Translations under genes and position numbers: made by a program | Shown: in pieces, positions 1 to 7,341 of the stretch | Layout of the letters: every line of letters begins with the position of its first letter | Position numbering within the stretch: position 1 is the stretch's first letter | Source: Verrucomicrobiota bacterium | Lineage (GTDB): Bacteria; Verrucomicrobiota; Verrucomicrobiia; Limisphaerales; UBA1100 | Direction: 5' to 3' | DNA: 7,341 bases | Assembly: GCA_028872645.1 (NCBI GenBank) | Contig: JAPKDK010000145.1 | Span: forward strand, 1-7,341 | Notes under the pieces: generated by a model | Databases searched by the model: none | Told to the model about the DNA's origin: nothing | What the model saw: the letters and a program-made list of their open reading frames with translations, nothing else

Positions 1-13
1 ACTATTTCCACAC

Positions 14-44
14 GATGGCGGACGCAAGTCCGCCATCTTTTTTT
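14..44 (+). terminator. Rho-independent terminator of an upstream gene outside the window
   Basis: A perfect 10-bp stem (GATGGCGGAC at 14-23 pairing with GTCCGCCATC at 28-37) closes a GCAA tetraloop of the stable GNRA class and is followed at once by seven T residues (38-44). The T-run lies only on the plus-strand side, so it terminates rightward transcription from a gene left of the window. It also separates that gene from the exonuclease gene, which must then have its own promoter or depend on read-through. Confidence 0.88.
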
Positions 45-123
45 GTGCGTTTTTCCAGTGGTTTTTTTGGGTTTCTCCGGTTTGGGCATTGCTTCTTCGG
101 ACTGCCTATTCCACCTTGGCGGC

Positions 124-837
124 ATGTCCTGCCTTGTCTTTGATATCGAAACCTCTGCCCTGCCCAAGGAACAACTGGACGAGGGGCGACTCGAATACCT
201 GTTCCGGCCTGCGGAAAAAATGCTCGATGAAGCGGCCAAAGCACAGAGGCGCGAAGAGATCGATATGCAGTTCAACCTCTGGCCATTCACCGCCCAGTGC
301 GTTTGTATTTGTCTGATGAACGCCGACACCGGCCGCGGCAAGGTGCTGTTTATTTCTGATGACTTTGAGGAAGCCTCCGATGGCCCTGTCGAATATGTGG
401 CGTGTATGGACGAGAGTGATCTGCTCGATCAATTCTGGAAACTGTCCACCAAGTACGACAAGATTTGCACGTTTAATGGCCGCTCCTTTGACGTGCCTTT
501 TCTTTACCTTCGCTCCGCCGTGCTCAATGTACCCATCTCGCGTAAGGATTGGCTCGGTTATCGATTCCAAGTGGAACCGCATTGCGATCTTGCCGAGCAG
601 TTTACTTTTTACAACGTCAGTGGCTGGACGGGTGCAGCGCGGCGCTTCAATCTTGATTTCTATTGCAAAGCATTCGGCATCGAATCGCCCAAGGCTGAAG
701 GCGTCACGGGGATGGACGTCAACGATCTCATGGCCGAAGGCCGCTACCGCGAGATTGCCGAGTACTGCGTGCGCGACGTGGTGGCCACCACGCGGCTTTA
801 CGAAATTTGGCGCGAGCGATTGGCTGGCATTCGATGA
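124..837 (+). CDS. Stand-alone DEDDy 3'-5' exonuclease, PolB-exonuclease-like
   Basis: This is a 237-residue protein with the RNase H-like fold of the proofreading domain of family B DNA polymerases but no polymerase domain. All exonuclease motifs are present: Exo I FDIET (D7, E9), Exo II TFNGRSFD (D123), an HCDL stretch at 153-156, and Exo III YCVRD (Y214, D218), where the Tyr marks the DEDDy subclass. It most resembles the family annotated as predicted PolB-like 3'-5' exonuclease (DNA_pol_B_exo2), and the length fits a single domain. It should act in the cytoplasm, removing nucleotides from DNA or RNA 3' ends with two metal ions. The ATG at 124 is preferred because the DIET motif follows six residues later. 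The in-frame TTG at 43 would begin inside the terminator T-run and add 27 unconserved residues. No good ribosome-binding site is seen. The physiological substrate is unknown. Confidence 0.9.
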   Translation: MSCLVFDIETSALPKEQLDEGRLEYLFRPAEKMLDEAAKAQRREEIDMQFNLWPFTAQCVCICLMNADTGRGKVLFISDDFEEASDGPVEYVACMDESDLLDQFWKLSTKYDKICTFNGRSFDVPFLYLRSAVLNVPISRKDWLGYRFQVEPHCDLAEQFTFYNVSGWTGAARRFNLDFYCKAFGIESPKAEGVTGMDVNDLMAEGRYREIAEYCVRDVVATTRLYEIWRERLAGIR

Positions 838-943
838 ATGCAAAGTTAAAAAAAAAGGTTTGGCGCTTGAAGTTTCGCTTGAGATTCGAGCGTAATTATG
901 GTCTATTGATGACGAACCAGCCGTTCCTGTTATCGGTTGAGTT
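838..943 (+). other. Intergenic gap with short imperfect repeats
   Basis: These 106 bases separate the exonuclease and PAP2 genes. They contain a run of nine A residues (848-856), an imperfect 12-base tandem repeat (864-875 and 876-887, nine of twelve bases matching), and a small 6-bp hairpin (876-881 with 887-892, including one G-T pair) that has no T-run after it. I see no convincing terminator or promoter, and no small reading frame I would defend. Confidence 0.4.
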
Positions 944-1930
944 ATGGCTACATCACACGACAAACAAGGCGAGTGGGTGGACTTGCCGCGATGGTCGCTC
1001 AAGCTGCCCAACCGTTGGCACGTGCTTCCGCACGAAGTGGTGTTCGCGCTCTTCCTCGGCGCGGTGTGGTTGCGCCTCGGCGCGGTCGCCGGCTTCGCCC
1101 ATTCCAGCTCCCTCATCTACGGGATCTATCTTCTCTCACTTGTTATGGTGGTGGCATGGACGCAAGCGCGGCCTTCGCCTTGTCGATGGCGGGTGCGAAT
1201 GTTGTTCACGCTCACCGTCAGTGCGCTCTCATATTTTTCGCTAACCACAGCCGTGCCGCTGATGCACAACCCGCACGGGCTCGATCTCGCGTGGCATCAG
1301 GATTCTGTGCTGAGTCAATGGGATGTTGCGTTGTTTGGGGACTTGCCGCGCACGCTGATGGCGTCCCAACCGGCTGCGTGGGTGTCGGATCTATTTATGG
1401 GCTGTTACCTGTTTTTCTTTTACTACCTAGTGGGCGGGCTGCTGTTTTATTTCATCACTAATCTGAAAAAATTTCGCGTGTGTCTCGTGGGCTTTTGCAC
1501 GCTGTACGCGCTGGGCTACGTGGGCTATATGCTGCTGCCGGCGGCGGGGCCCGTTGCAGAAATGGGCGCGCGCACCGGCGGCTGGCTCACCAACGTGGGT
1601 GGCAGCGTCATCGCCCAGCGGACGAATGGCGTGGACGTTTTTCCGAGCATTCATATGGCGGCTTCGTTGTTTCTGTTGCTTTTCGATTGGGAACATCGGC
1701 GCAATCATTTCTGGTGGGTGCTCGCACCGGTGGTGGGGCTGTGGATTTCCACGGTGTTTTTGCGCTACCATTATGGCATCGATCTGGTAGCCGGCATCGC
1801 GCTGGCGCTGGGCTGTGTGTGGCTGGCGCGCTGGTTTTCCCAAAGCCAACTCTGCGCTGAAGTGGAAGCCGAATGCGCCACGCACGGCAAACAAGCGGTG
1901 GTTGCGCACGAATCAAAAGAATCGGCTTAA
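944..1930 (+). CDS. PAP2-superfamily membrane phosphatase/phosphotransferase, Aur1-like
   Basis: This 328-residue integral membrane protein has about six to eight hydrophobic helices, roughly at residues 31-50, 55-72, 87-103, 149-171, 181-199, 236-248, 257-272 and 279-296. The PAP2 catalytic motifs are FPSIH (H237) and RYHYGID (R274, H276, D280). The 39-residue spacing between the two His, and Asp four residues after the second, match the catalytic triad of yeast inositol-phosphoceramide synthase Aur1 as I remember it. A WDVALFGDLP segment (126-135) and the LPAAGP loop (198-203) are also typical of the Aur1/PAP2_3 branch, and the KxxxxxxRP motif of classical PAP2 enzymes is not evident. Such enzymes dephosphorylate lipid phosphates or move a phosphorylated head group between lipids at the membrane. 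The hydrophilic tail (about 299-328) is unremarkable. Which lipid it uses is unknown. The start ATG has at most a weak ribosome-binding site. Confidence 0.9.
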   Translation: MATSHDKQGEWVDLPRWSLKLPNRWHVLPHEVVFALFLGAVWLRLGAVAGFAHSSSLIYGIYLLSLVMVVAWTQARPSPCRWRVRMLFTLTVSALSYFSLTTAVPLMHNPHGLDLAWHQDSVLSQWDVALFGDLPRTLMASQPAAWVSDLFMGCYLFFFYYLVGGLLFYFITNLKKFRVCLVGFCTLYALGYVGYMLLPAAGPVAEMGARTGGWLTNVGGSVIAQRTNGVDVFPSIHMAASLFLLLFDWEHRRNHFWWVLAPVVGLWISTVFLRYHYGIDLVAGIALALGCVWLARWFSQSQLCAEVEAECATHGKQAVVAHESKESA

Positions 1931-1978
1931 GACACATCGGTCGTTGGACACGCCGCGTTATGCCGTTAGCTTACGCCC

Positions 1979-3079
1979 ATGATTATTGGCGTCCCTCGTG
2001 AAGTAAAAGCCGAAGAGCACCGCGTTGGTCTGTTGCCGTCCGCCGTGTATCAACTCACCCAGCGCGGCCATCGCGTGCTGGTGGAAACCGGCGCGGGCGC
2101 GGGCAGCGGCTATCCCGATGTCAACTACACCGAAGCTGGTGCGGAAATTTTTGACACGCCCGAAGCTATCTTCGCCGCCGCCGATCTCATCGTGAAAGTG
2201 AAAGAACCGCAGCTGGAAGAAATCCCATTACTGCGCGAAGGCCAAATCCTGTTCACGTACCTCCACCTCGCTCCTGTGCTGGAGCTGACCCAAGCGCTCA
2301 TCGCCAGCAAGTGCACCGCCATCGCTTATGAAACCATCGAGGTCAACGGCCGACTGCCGTTGCTCGAGCCGATGAGCGAAATCGCGGGGCGCATGTCCGT
2401 CATCGTCGGCGGCTATTATCTCGCCAAACATTTTACCGGCAGCGGCACGTTGCTCGGCGGCGTGCCGGGAGTGTTGCCTGGCAAAGTGGTGGTGCTCGGC
2501 GGCGGCGTCAGTGGCGTGAACGCCGCCCGAATGGCTACCGGCTTAGGCGCGGATGTCACCATCCTCGAGGTGGATGTCGAGCGAATGCGCTTTCTCGACA
2601 TCACGCTGCACACCGCGCACACGCTTTATTCCAACCCCACGCACCTGATGGAATTACTCCCCAACGTGGATCTCCTCATCGGCGCCGTGCTCGTTCCCGG
2701 TGCCAAAGCCCCCAAGCTCATCACGCGCGAAATGCTACGCGCCATGCGCCCCGGCAGTGTGGTGGTGGATATCGCCATCGACCAGGGTGGCTGCGCCGAG
2801 ACCAGTCGACCCACCACCCACAATGACCCCGTGTACACCGAGGAAGGCGTCATCCATTATTGCGTCGCCAATATGCCCGGCGCTTACGCCCGTACCGCCA
2901 CCCAAGCGCTCGCCAACGTCACTTTCCCTTATGTGGACCTCATCGCCAACCGAGGCCTCGCCGAAGCCGCCGCCGCCAAGCCCGAACTGCTCGGTGGCAT
3001 CAACGTGATGAATGGCCACGTCACCTGCCCCGCCGTCGCCGAAGCCCACGGGATGGAATGCAGTGAAGTGGTGTTGTAA
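1979..3079 (+). CDS. ald: Alanine dehydrogenase
   Basis: This full-length 366-residue enzyme (EC 1.4.1.1) catalyses L-alanine + NAD+ + water to pyruvate + ammonia + NADH, reversibly, in the cytoplasm. It aligns with known Ald proteins from the first residue (MIIGVPREVK). Family active-site residues are present: R15, K75 in VKVKEP, H96 in YLHLA and D268 in DIAIDQGG. The Rossmann glycine motif GGGVSG lies at 174-179. The acidic residue ending the second strand, which holds the NAD ribose, is Glu197 here where many relatives have Asp, still consistent with NAD rather than NADP. The IPGAKAP-type loop appears as VPGAKAP (239-245), and NGHVT occurs near the C-terminus. It starts 48 bases after the PAP2 gene, without a recognisable Shine-Dalgarno sequence. 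The upstream ATG at 1960 is out of frame. Ald usually supports alanine catabolism or ammonia assimilation; regulation is not visible. Confidence 0.97.
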   Translation: MIIGVPREVKAEEHRVGLLPSAVYQLTQRGHRVLVETGAGAGSGYPDVNYTEAGAEIFDTPEAIFAAADLIVKVKEPQLEEIPLLREGQILFTYLHLAPVLELTQALIASKCTAIAYETIEVNGRLPLLEPMSEIAGRMSVIVGGYYLAKHFTGSGTLLGGVPGVLPGKVVVLGGGVSGVNAARMATGLGADVTILEVDVERMRFLDITLHTAHTLYSNPTHLMELLPNVDLLIGAVLVPGAKAPKLITREMLRAMRPGSVVVDIAIDQGGCAETSRPTTHNDPVYTEEGVIHYCVANMPGAYARTATQALANVTFPYVDLIANRGLAEAAAAKPELLGGINVMNGHVTCPAVAEAHGMECSEVVL

Positions 3080-3081
3080 AA

Positions 3082-3963
3082 CTATTTCTTCTTCGCTTCG
3101 CGCACGAACGCGCGCAGCAACTTTTGCTGTGATTCATTGCCCACAGCCAGTTCCGGATGCCATTGCACTGCGACCAGCCACGGATCGCCCGGAGCATTGC
3201 CCTCGATAGCCTCGATGACTCCGCCCGGGCCGATGGCGGTGATGCGCAGGTTGCGGCCCAATTGCAAAACGGCTTGGCGGTGATAGCTGCCAACGTTGGC
3301 GAGCCGTTGGGTTGAGGTGATGTTTGCCAAGCGGCTGCCTTCGGCGAGGGTCACGGGATGGCCGTTGGAATTGAAATGGAGGTCGGCCAACGTTTTGTTG
3401 TCGTCCAGATTACGCAGTGTGCCGCCGCGCGCGACGTTTAGGATTTGGCAGCCGCGGCAAATCCCCAGAATGGGAAGCCGCTTTTTCACGGCGGCTTGGA
3501 TGAGCGCGATTTCAAAAACATCACGCTGGCGATTCACCTCCGCGCCCTCTCCGGGATCGCCGCCGTATAATCGCGGATCCACATCGCCACCGCCGCCGAG
3601 AATGATGCCGCCGATTTTATTTTTCTCCAGCCACGCTTCAATGCGCGTCGAGTCCGCGCCGGTTTGTTCCGGATGAAATGGCACCAACCGGCCGCCGGCG
3701 CGGGTGATGGAAATTTTGTAAGCCTCGTTGATGCCGAGCTCGCGCAGCCAAGTGTCATTGGGCGAGAAGGCGATGTTCGGCGCGTCGGCGGGCAATCGGC
3801 TGTCGGCCCATTGATCCAGCGCGAAGGGAAACACGACGCGATAGCCGAGGTACGCGAGCACCAACAGCTTCGCGCCGATGGCCACCCGCCGCGGCCAGCG
3901 GCGGGGTTTGGGGGCGGCGCGGCCGGCAATCTCGGCGTCAATCTTTTTTGGGGTTTCCATCAT
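3082..3963 (-). CDS. Membrane-anchored class I glutamine amidotransferase-like hydrolase (peptidase C26, PuuD-like)
   Basis: This is a 293-residue protein. Residues 1-26 are rich in Arg and Lys, 27-49 form one hydrophobic segment, and about 63-293 are a class I glutamine amidotransferase-fold hydrolase. The catalytic Cys169 sits in the nucleophile elbow GICRGCQ, and His269 and Glu271 lie in VQWHPE. The GGGGDVDPRLYGG stretch (123-135) is diagnostic of the gamma-glutamyl-gamma-aminobutyrate hydrolase/C26 branch rather than of biosynthetic amidotransferase subunits. Such enzymes cleave gamma-glutamyl amide bonds. The positive-inside rule predicts that the catalytic domain faces the periplasm, which is unusual for PuuD relatives. 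Two adjacent ATG codons exist (3963 and 3960). Both overlap the 3' end of the ATP-grasp gene, so translation is probably coupled. The C-terminus ends in a basic KKK. Substrate is not predictable; the fold and catalytic residues are secure, the topology is inferred. Confidence 0.9.
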   Translation of the reverse strand: MMETPKKIDAEIAGRAAPKPRRWPRRVAIGAKLLVLAYLGYRVVFPFALDQWADSRLPADAPNIAFSPNDTWLRELGINEAYKISITRAGGRLVPFHPEQTGADSTRIEAWLEKNKIGGIILGGGGDVDPRLYGGDPGEGAEVNRQRDVFEIALIQAAVKKRLPILGICRGCQILNVARGGTLRNLDDNKTLADLHFNSNGHPVTLAEGSRLANITSTQRLANVGSYHRQAVLQLGRNLRITAIGPGGVIEAIEGNAPGDPWLVAVQWHPELAVGNESQQKLLRAFVREAKKK

Positions 3964-5320
3964 CCTCGCTGGGCACGCCCTCGCCGGTGATGAGGTCGAG
4001 GTTGACCTTGCCGTGTTTTAGGAATACCGCGAGTGGGAAAAAGATTCCGAGGGCGGGGCCGGGGTCTTCCTTGGAAAAAATGTCGTACACATTGTGTTTG
4101 TGATCGCCGAGCACGCGCCGGGCTTCGGCGAGGCGGGCTTTGGGATCGAGGCCGGTTTTTAAGCCTTTCAAAAGCGCCTTGAGTCCGGCGCGTTTGGAGC
4201 CATCGCGGAATTCGTCTTTTGCATTTTCCCAGCCGGACTTCAGCGCAGCTTCGCCGGCTTCGCTGTGGGAGAGTTCGTTGAGCGTGGCGAGGAAGGCGAG
4301 GATTGGGATTTCGGTTTTCACGTCGGTGCGGCGCTCGGCATCGAGGTCGACCTTGCCGGTGGAGGCGAGTTGAAAGGTGAGCCACGGATAATCCCAGCCG
4401 GACTCGACGGCTTGGATGAGACCGCCCCAAAATCGGGGGTTCACCTCGATGAGATGCGGCGCGGAATCGGGCTGGCCATCCCAGCGAAAATCCAGCTCCG
4501 CTACGCCGTGCCAATCCAGCGGGCCGAGCACATCGCTGACGATTTTTTCCATCGCGGGCGCCTCCACCGTTTCGCGCATCGCGCCGGGGCCGGTCTTGGC
4601 GGGGAAGATGCGGAGGTTGCGGTAGGTCATACACGCCTCGAGCTTGCCGCGATTGAAGAGTGTGGTGACGCAGTAATCATCGCCCGGCACGAGCGCTTGG
4701 ATAATCGGCAAATCGCCGGGTGACAAATTGAATTGCTTCACGAATTGCAGAAATGTTTTTTCCAGTTGCTCACGCGTGTCAGCCCTGGCAATGCCCACGC
4801 CGGAGGACGACTCGCGGATTTTCAGAAATGCCGGCACCGCCATCGCGTCAAGTTGCGCGTGAAAGTCCTCCACCGTTTCCGGAATCCAAGTGGCCGGCAT
4901 CGGCAAGCCCCGCTCCTGCGCGTACGCCGCGATCGTGCCTTTGTTGTGCACCTGCATGATTTGATCGAAGCCCGGCAGCGCCAGCGAAATGTGCGGCTCG
5001 AACCGCTCGCGATGTTGCGCGATGAGATAGCTTTCCTTGTGAATCGGCAACAGCACGTACGGCCGATCGTCGTTCGGTTTGTGCTCGATCACCACCGCCT
5101 CCAGCGCATCGAGGAAGCCCTCGGGATCCCGATCGGGATCGGGGTATTTGAATTTCGCCGTGCAGTATTTTGAGAGCGACCCCGGCGTCATCGAATAATG
5201 ATCGCCCGCAACCACCTCCACCCCGCGCCGCCCGAGGCTGCGCACGGCCACCAACGTTTGCCAGCCGCGCGCGAAAGTGACGATTGCCCGCCCGGTGTGT
5301 TGTTCAGATGGTTCACTCAT
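3938..5320 (-). CDS. ATP-grasp ligase (carbamoyl-phosphate-synthase-like fold, COG3919-like)
   Basis: This 460-residue cytoplasmic enzyme has a pre-ATP-grasp domain (about 11-120), an ATP-grasp domain (about 121-320) and a family-specific C-terminal region (about 320-460). ATP-binding features seen are K127 in HNKGTIAAYAQERG, K167 in FLKIRESSSGVGI, and the metal-binding set E275/D277 (VAELDF) and E292/N294/R296 (IEVNPRFWGG). Enzymes of this fold activate a carboxylate as an acyl phosphate and join it to an amine or thiol. The overall pattern resembles predicted ATP-grasp/carboxylate-amine ligases of unknown substrate. The C-terminal part has a hydrophobic stretch (about 423-435), which may allow membrane contact. 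The start overlaps the stop of the lipoprotein gene in an ATGA, and the end overlaps the C26 hydrolase gene by 26 bases, so the three are probably made together. It could be a peptide or amino-acid ligase; the exact reaction is unknown. Confidence 0.92.
   Translation of the reverse strand: MSEPSEQHTGRAIVTFARGWQTLVAVRSLGRRGVEVVAGDHYSMTPGSLSKYCTAKFKYPDPDRDPEGFLDALEAVVIEHKPNDDRPYVLLPIHKESYLIAQHRERFEPHISLALPGFDQIMQVHNKGTIAAYAQERGLPMPATWIPETVEDFHAQLDAMAVPAFLKIRESSSGVGIARADTREQLEKTFLQFVKQFNLSPGDLPIIQALVPGDDYCVTTLFNRGKLEACMTYRNLRIFPAKTGPGAMRETVEAPAMEKIVSDVLGPLDWHGVAELDFRWDGQPDSAPHLIEVNPRFWGGLIQAVESGWDYPWLTFQLASTGKVDLDAERRTDVKTEIPILAFLATLNELSHSEAGEAALKSGWENAKDEFRDGSKRAGLKALLKGLKTGLDPKARLAEARRVLGDHKHNVYDIFSKEDPGPALGIFFPLAVFLKHGKVNLDLITGEGVPSEDDGNPKKD
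3964..3967 (-). promoter_or_regulatory. GAGG ribosome-binding element before the C26 hydrolase
   Basis: On the minus strand GAGG directly abuts the first ATG (3963) and lies three bases from the second (3960). Spacing favours the second ATG, though it is still short. It lies inside the ATP-grasp coding region, so initiation may rely mainly on ribosomes that terminate 20 or so bases downstream. Confidence 0.4.
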
Positions 5321-5946
5321 TTGTCCAGTCCGTGATTGTAAACCCGCTCCAGTTGAGCCGCTTTTGAAAGCTCAATCGGGCTGATTATTTTCCGATCCGG
5401 CGGCATCGGCCCGCCGTTGTATTTTTCGATTATCGCCAAAAACGGTTTCCAGTTCAAGTCCCCCAGTGCGGTGAGCTTGCCCATTTTTTGCCCAGTCGTT
5501 TTTTCCCACGCGTGAAAAACCAGCTCCGAGCAGTACAGATTTTCCTGCCCCAACTCGTATTTGAAATCGTAAGGCTTCCCCGCGTGCGGATGCAGGTTTG
5601 CCAAAAACTCCGCCAAATGCTCCTGATGCGCCGCCTTCACGCGAAACGCCGCCCACCGCCCATCGCGGCTCACCGATTTCCATTTTTCAAACGGCGTATA
5701 AATCACCCCCGCGCCCGTGGCCTCGATCACCATCCACTCGCCCGCGCGTCGGTGAAGCACGCCCACGTGCGAATAATTCGATTCCGTCACGCCTTCGATC
5801 GCCACCACCAAATCCACCTCCAACGACAGCGCCTGAAAAACCAAGTCCCCCTCGGCCGGTTCGTAAGCCTGCGATTGCTTGAGACACGCGCAGCCCGAGA
5901 GACCGGCGGCCAACGCGATGACTCCAATTACGTTTGAGATATTCAT
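5317..5946 (-). CDS. Lipoprotein with YiiX/YaeF-like permuted NlpC/P60 cysteine hydrolase domain
   Basis: The 209-residue product begins with a lipoprotein signal: hydrophobic residues 6-17 and lipobox LSGC with Cys19 as the lipidated residue. Ala follows at +2, so outer-membrane retention is plausible. The N-region lacks Lys or Arg, which is atypical. The mature part carries the circularly permuted papain-like order, His before Cys: YSHVGVL (H60), VIEATGAGV (E75) and NLYCSELVF (C139, followed by S140-E141). This fits the YiiX/YaeF (DUF830, peptidase C92) group, whose members cleave amide or ester bonds in peptidoglycan-related, lipid or other substrates; few are characterised. I chose the ATG at 5946 because the signal peptide starts there. 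The open frame continues upstream to 6309 but would overlap the ComM-type gene and has no family likeness. There is no obvious Shine-Dalgarno. Its stop overlaps the ATP-grasp start (ATGA), making it the first gene of a three-gene cassette. Confidence 0.88.
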   Translation of the reverse strand: MNISNVIGVIALAAGLSGCACLKQSQAYEPAEGDLVFQALSLEVDLVVAIEGVTESNYSHVGVLHRRAGEWMVIEATGAGVIYTPFEKWKSVSRDGRWAAFRVKAAHQEHLAEFLANLHPHAGKPYDFKYELGQENLYCSELVFHAWEKTTGQKMGKLTALGDLNWKPFLAIIEKYNGGPMPPDRKIISPIELSKAAQLERVYNHGLDK

Positions 5947-6022
5947 TGTGCTGAAAAGGTAACGCAGTGCCACCAAAAGTGTTAATTGAAACGACGCAGC
6001 CGTCCATCGACTCAATCGATCG
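5947..6022 (-). other. Gap between the comM-type gene and the three-gene cassette
   Basis: The 76 bases hold a small inverted repeat, ATCGA (6006-6010) and TCGAT (6016-6020) around five bases, and a slightly AT-richer stretch near 5972-5993. There is no terminator with a T-run. No -35/-10 pair is convincing, so read-through from the comM-type gene into the cassette is possible. Confidence 0.4.

Positions 6023-7341
<1,319 letters not shown>

Noticed and set aside
876..892. Hairpin after the exonuclease gene considered as a terminator
   Set aside because: It is a six-pair stem with a G-T wobble, followed by TAATTATGG rather than a T-run. The nearby A-run would be a T-run only on the strand that has no gene there.
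106..1116. Long minus-strand open frame (336 codons) opposite the exonuclease gene and the start of the PAP2 gene
   Set aside because: It is antisense to a gene with complete catalytic motifs, its product has low-complexity composition with no recognisable domain, and it crosses an intergenic region. It is a by-product of GC-rich codon use.
3115..3129. Small hairpin CAGCAA-CTT-TTGCTG just past the end of ald, considered as its terminator
   Set aside because: The stem is only six base pairs, no T-run follows, and it lies in the coding region of the opposite gene.
4265..4723. Plus-strand open frame of 152 codons inside the ATP-grasp gene
   Set aside because: It is a shadow of the ATP-grasp coding sequence with no recognisable motif. 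The minus-strand frame carries the conserved ATP-grasp residues.
5125..5140. Perfect 16-base palindrome GATCCCGATCGGGATC
   Set aside because: It lies inside the ATP-grasp gene and encodes the Asp-Pro-rich PDPDRDP stretch. One such palindrome in a window of this size is not far from chance, and there is no second copy nearby.

Overview
The window carries seven protein genes on two strands, with almost no non-coding DNA. It is moderately GC-rich, and most start codons lack a clear Shine-Dalgarno sequence. The gene types and the style of the proteins resemble PVC-group bacteria, perhaps Verrucomicrobiota. That is an impression from the protein sequences, not a proven placement. The lipoprotein signal and the membrane-anchored enzymes suggest a diderm cell. 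I see no mobile element, CRISPR array, tRNA or rRNA.

Plus-strand half (1-3079). A strong intrinsic terminator at 14-44 ends an upstream gene that lies outside the window. It is followed by a stand-alone DEDDy 3'-5' exonuclease of the PolB-like type (124-837), a multi-pass PAP2-superfamily membrane phosphatase/phosphotransferase with Aur1-like motifs (944-1930), and alanine dehydrogenase, ald (1979-3079). The gaps of 106 and 48 bases allow co-transcription but do not prove it. The three functions (nucleic-acid trimming, lipid head-group chemistry, alanine/pyruvate interconversion) do not form an obvious pathway.

Minus-strand half (7341-3082, read leftwards). A comM/yifB-type AAA+ ATPase gene runs in from beyond the right edge and stops at 6023. 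After 76 bases comes a tightly packed three-gene cassette: a lipoprotein with a YiiX-like permuted NlpC/P60 (papain-like) hydrolase fold (5946-5317), an ATP-grasp ligase (5320-3938, overlapping the first by ATGA), and a class I glutamine amidotransferase-like peptidase C26 enzyme with an N-terminal membrane anchor (3963-3082, overlapping the ligase by 26 bases). Two predicted envelope-facing cysteine hydrolases coupled to one cytoplasmic ATP-dependent ligase is the most interesting arrangement here. It could make and trim an amide- or gamma-glutamyl-linked product, but the substrate cannot be read from the sequence.

The two halves meet tail to tail at 3079/3082 with only two bases between stop codons and no visible terminator.
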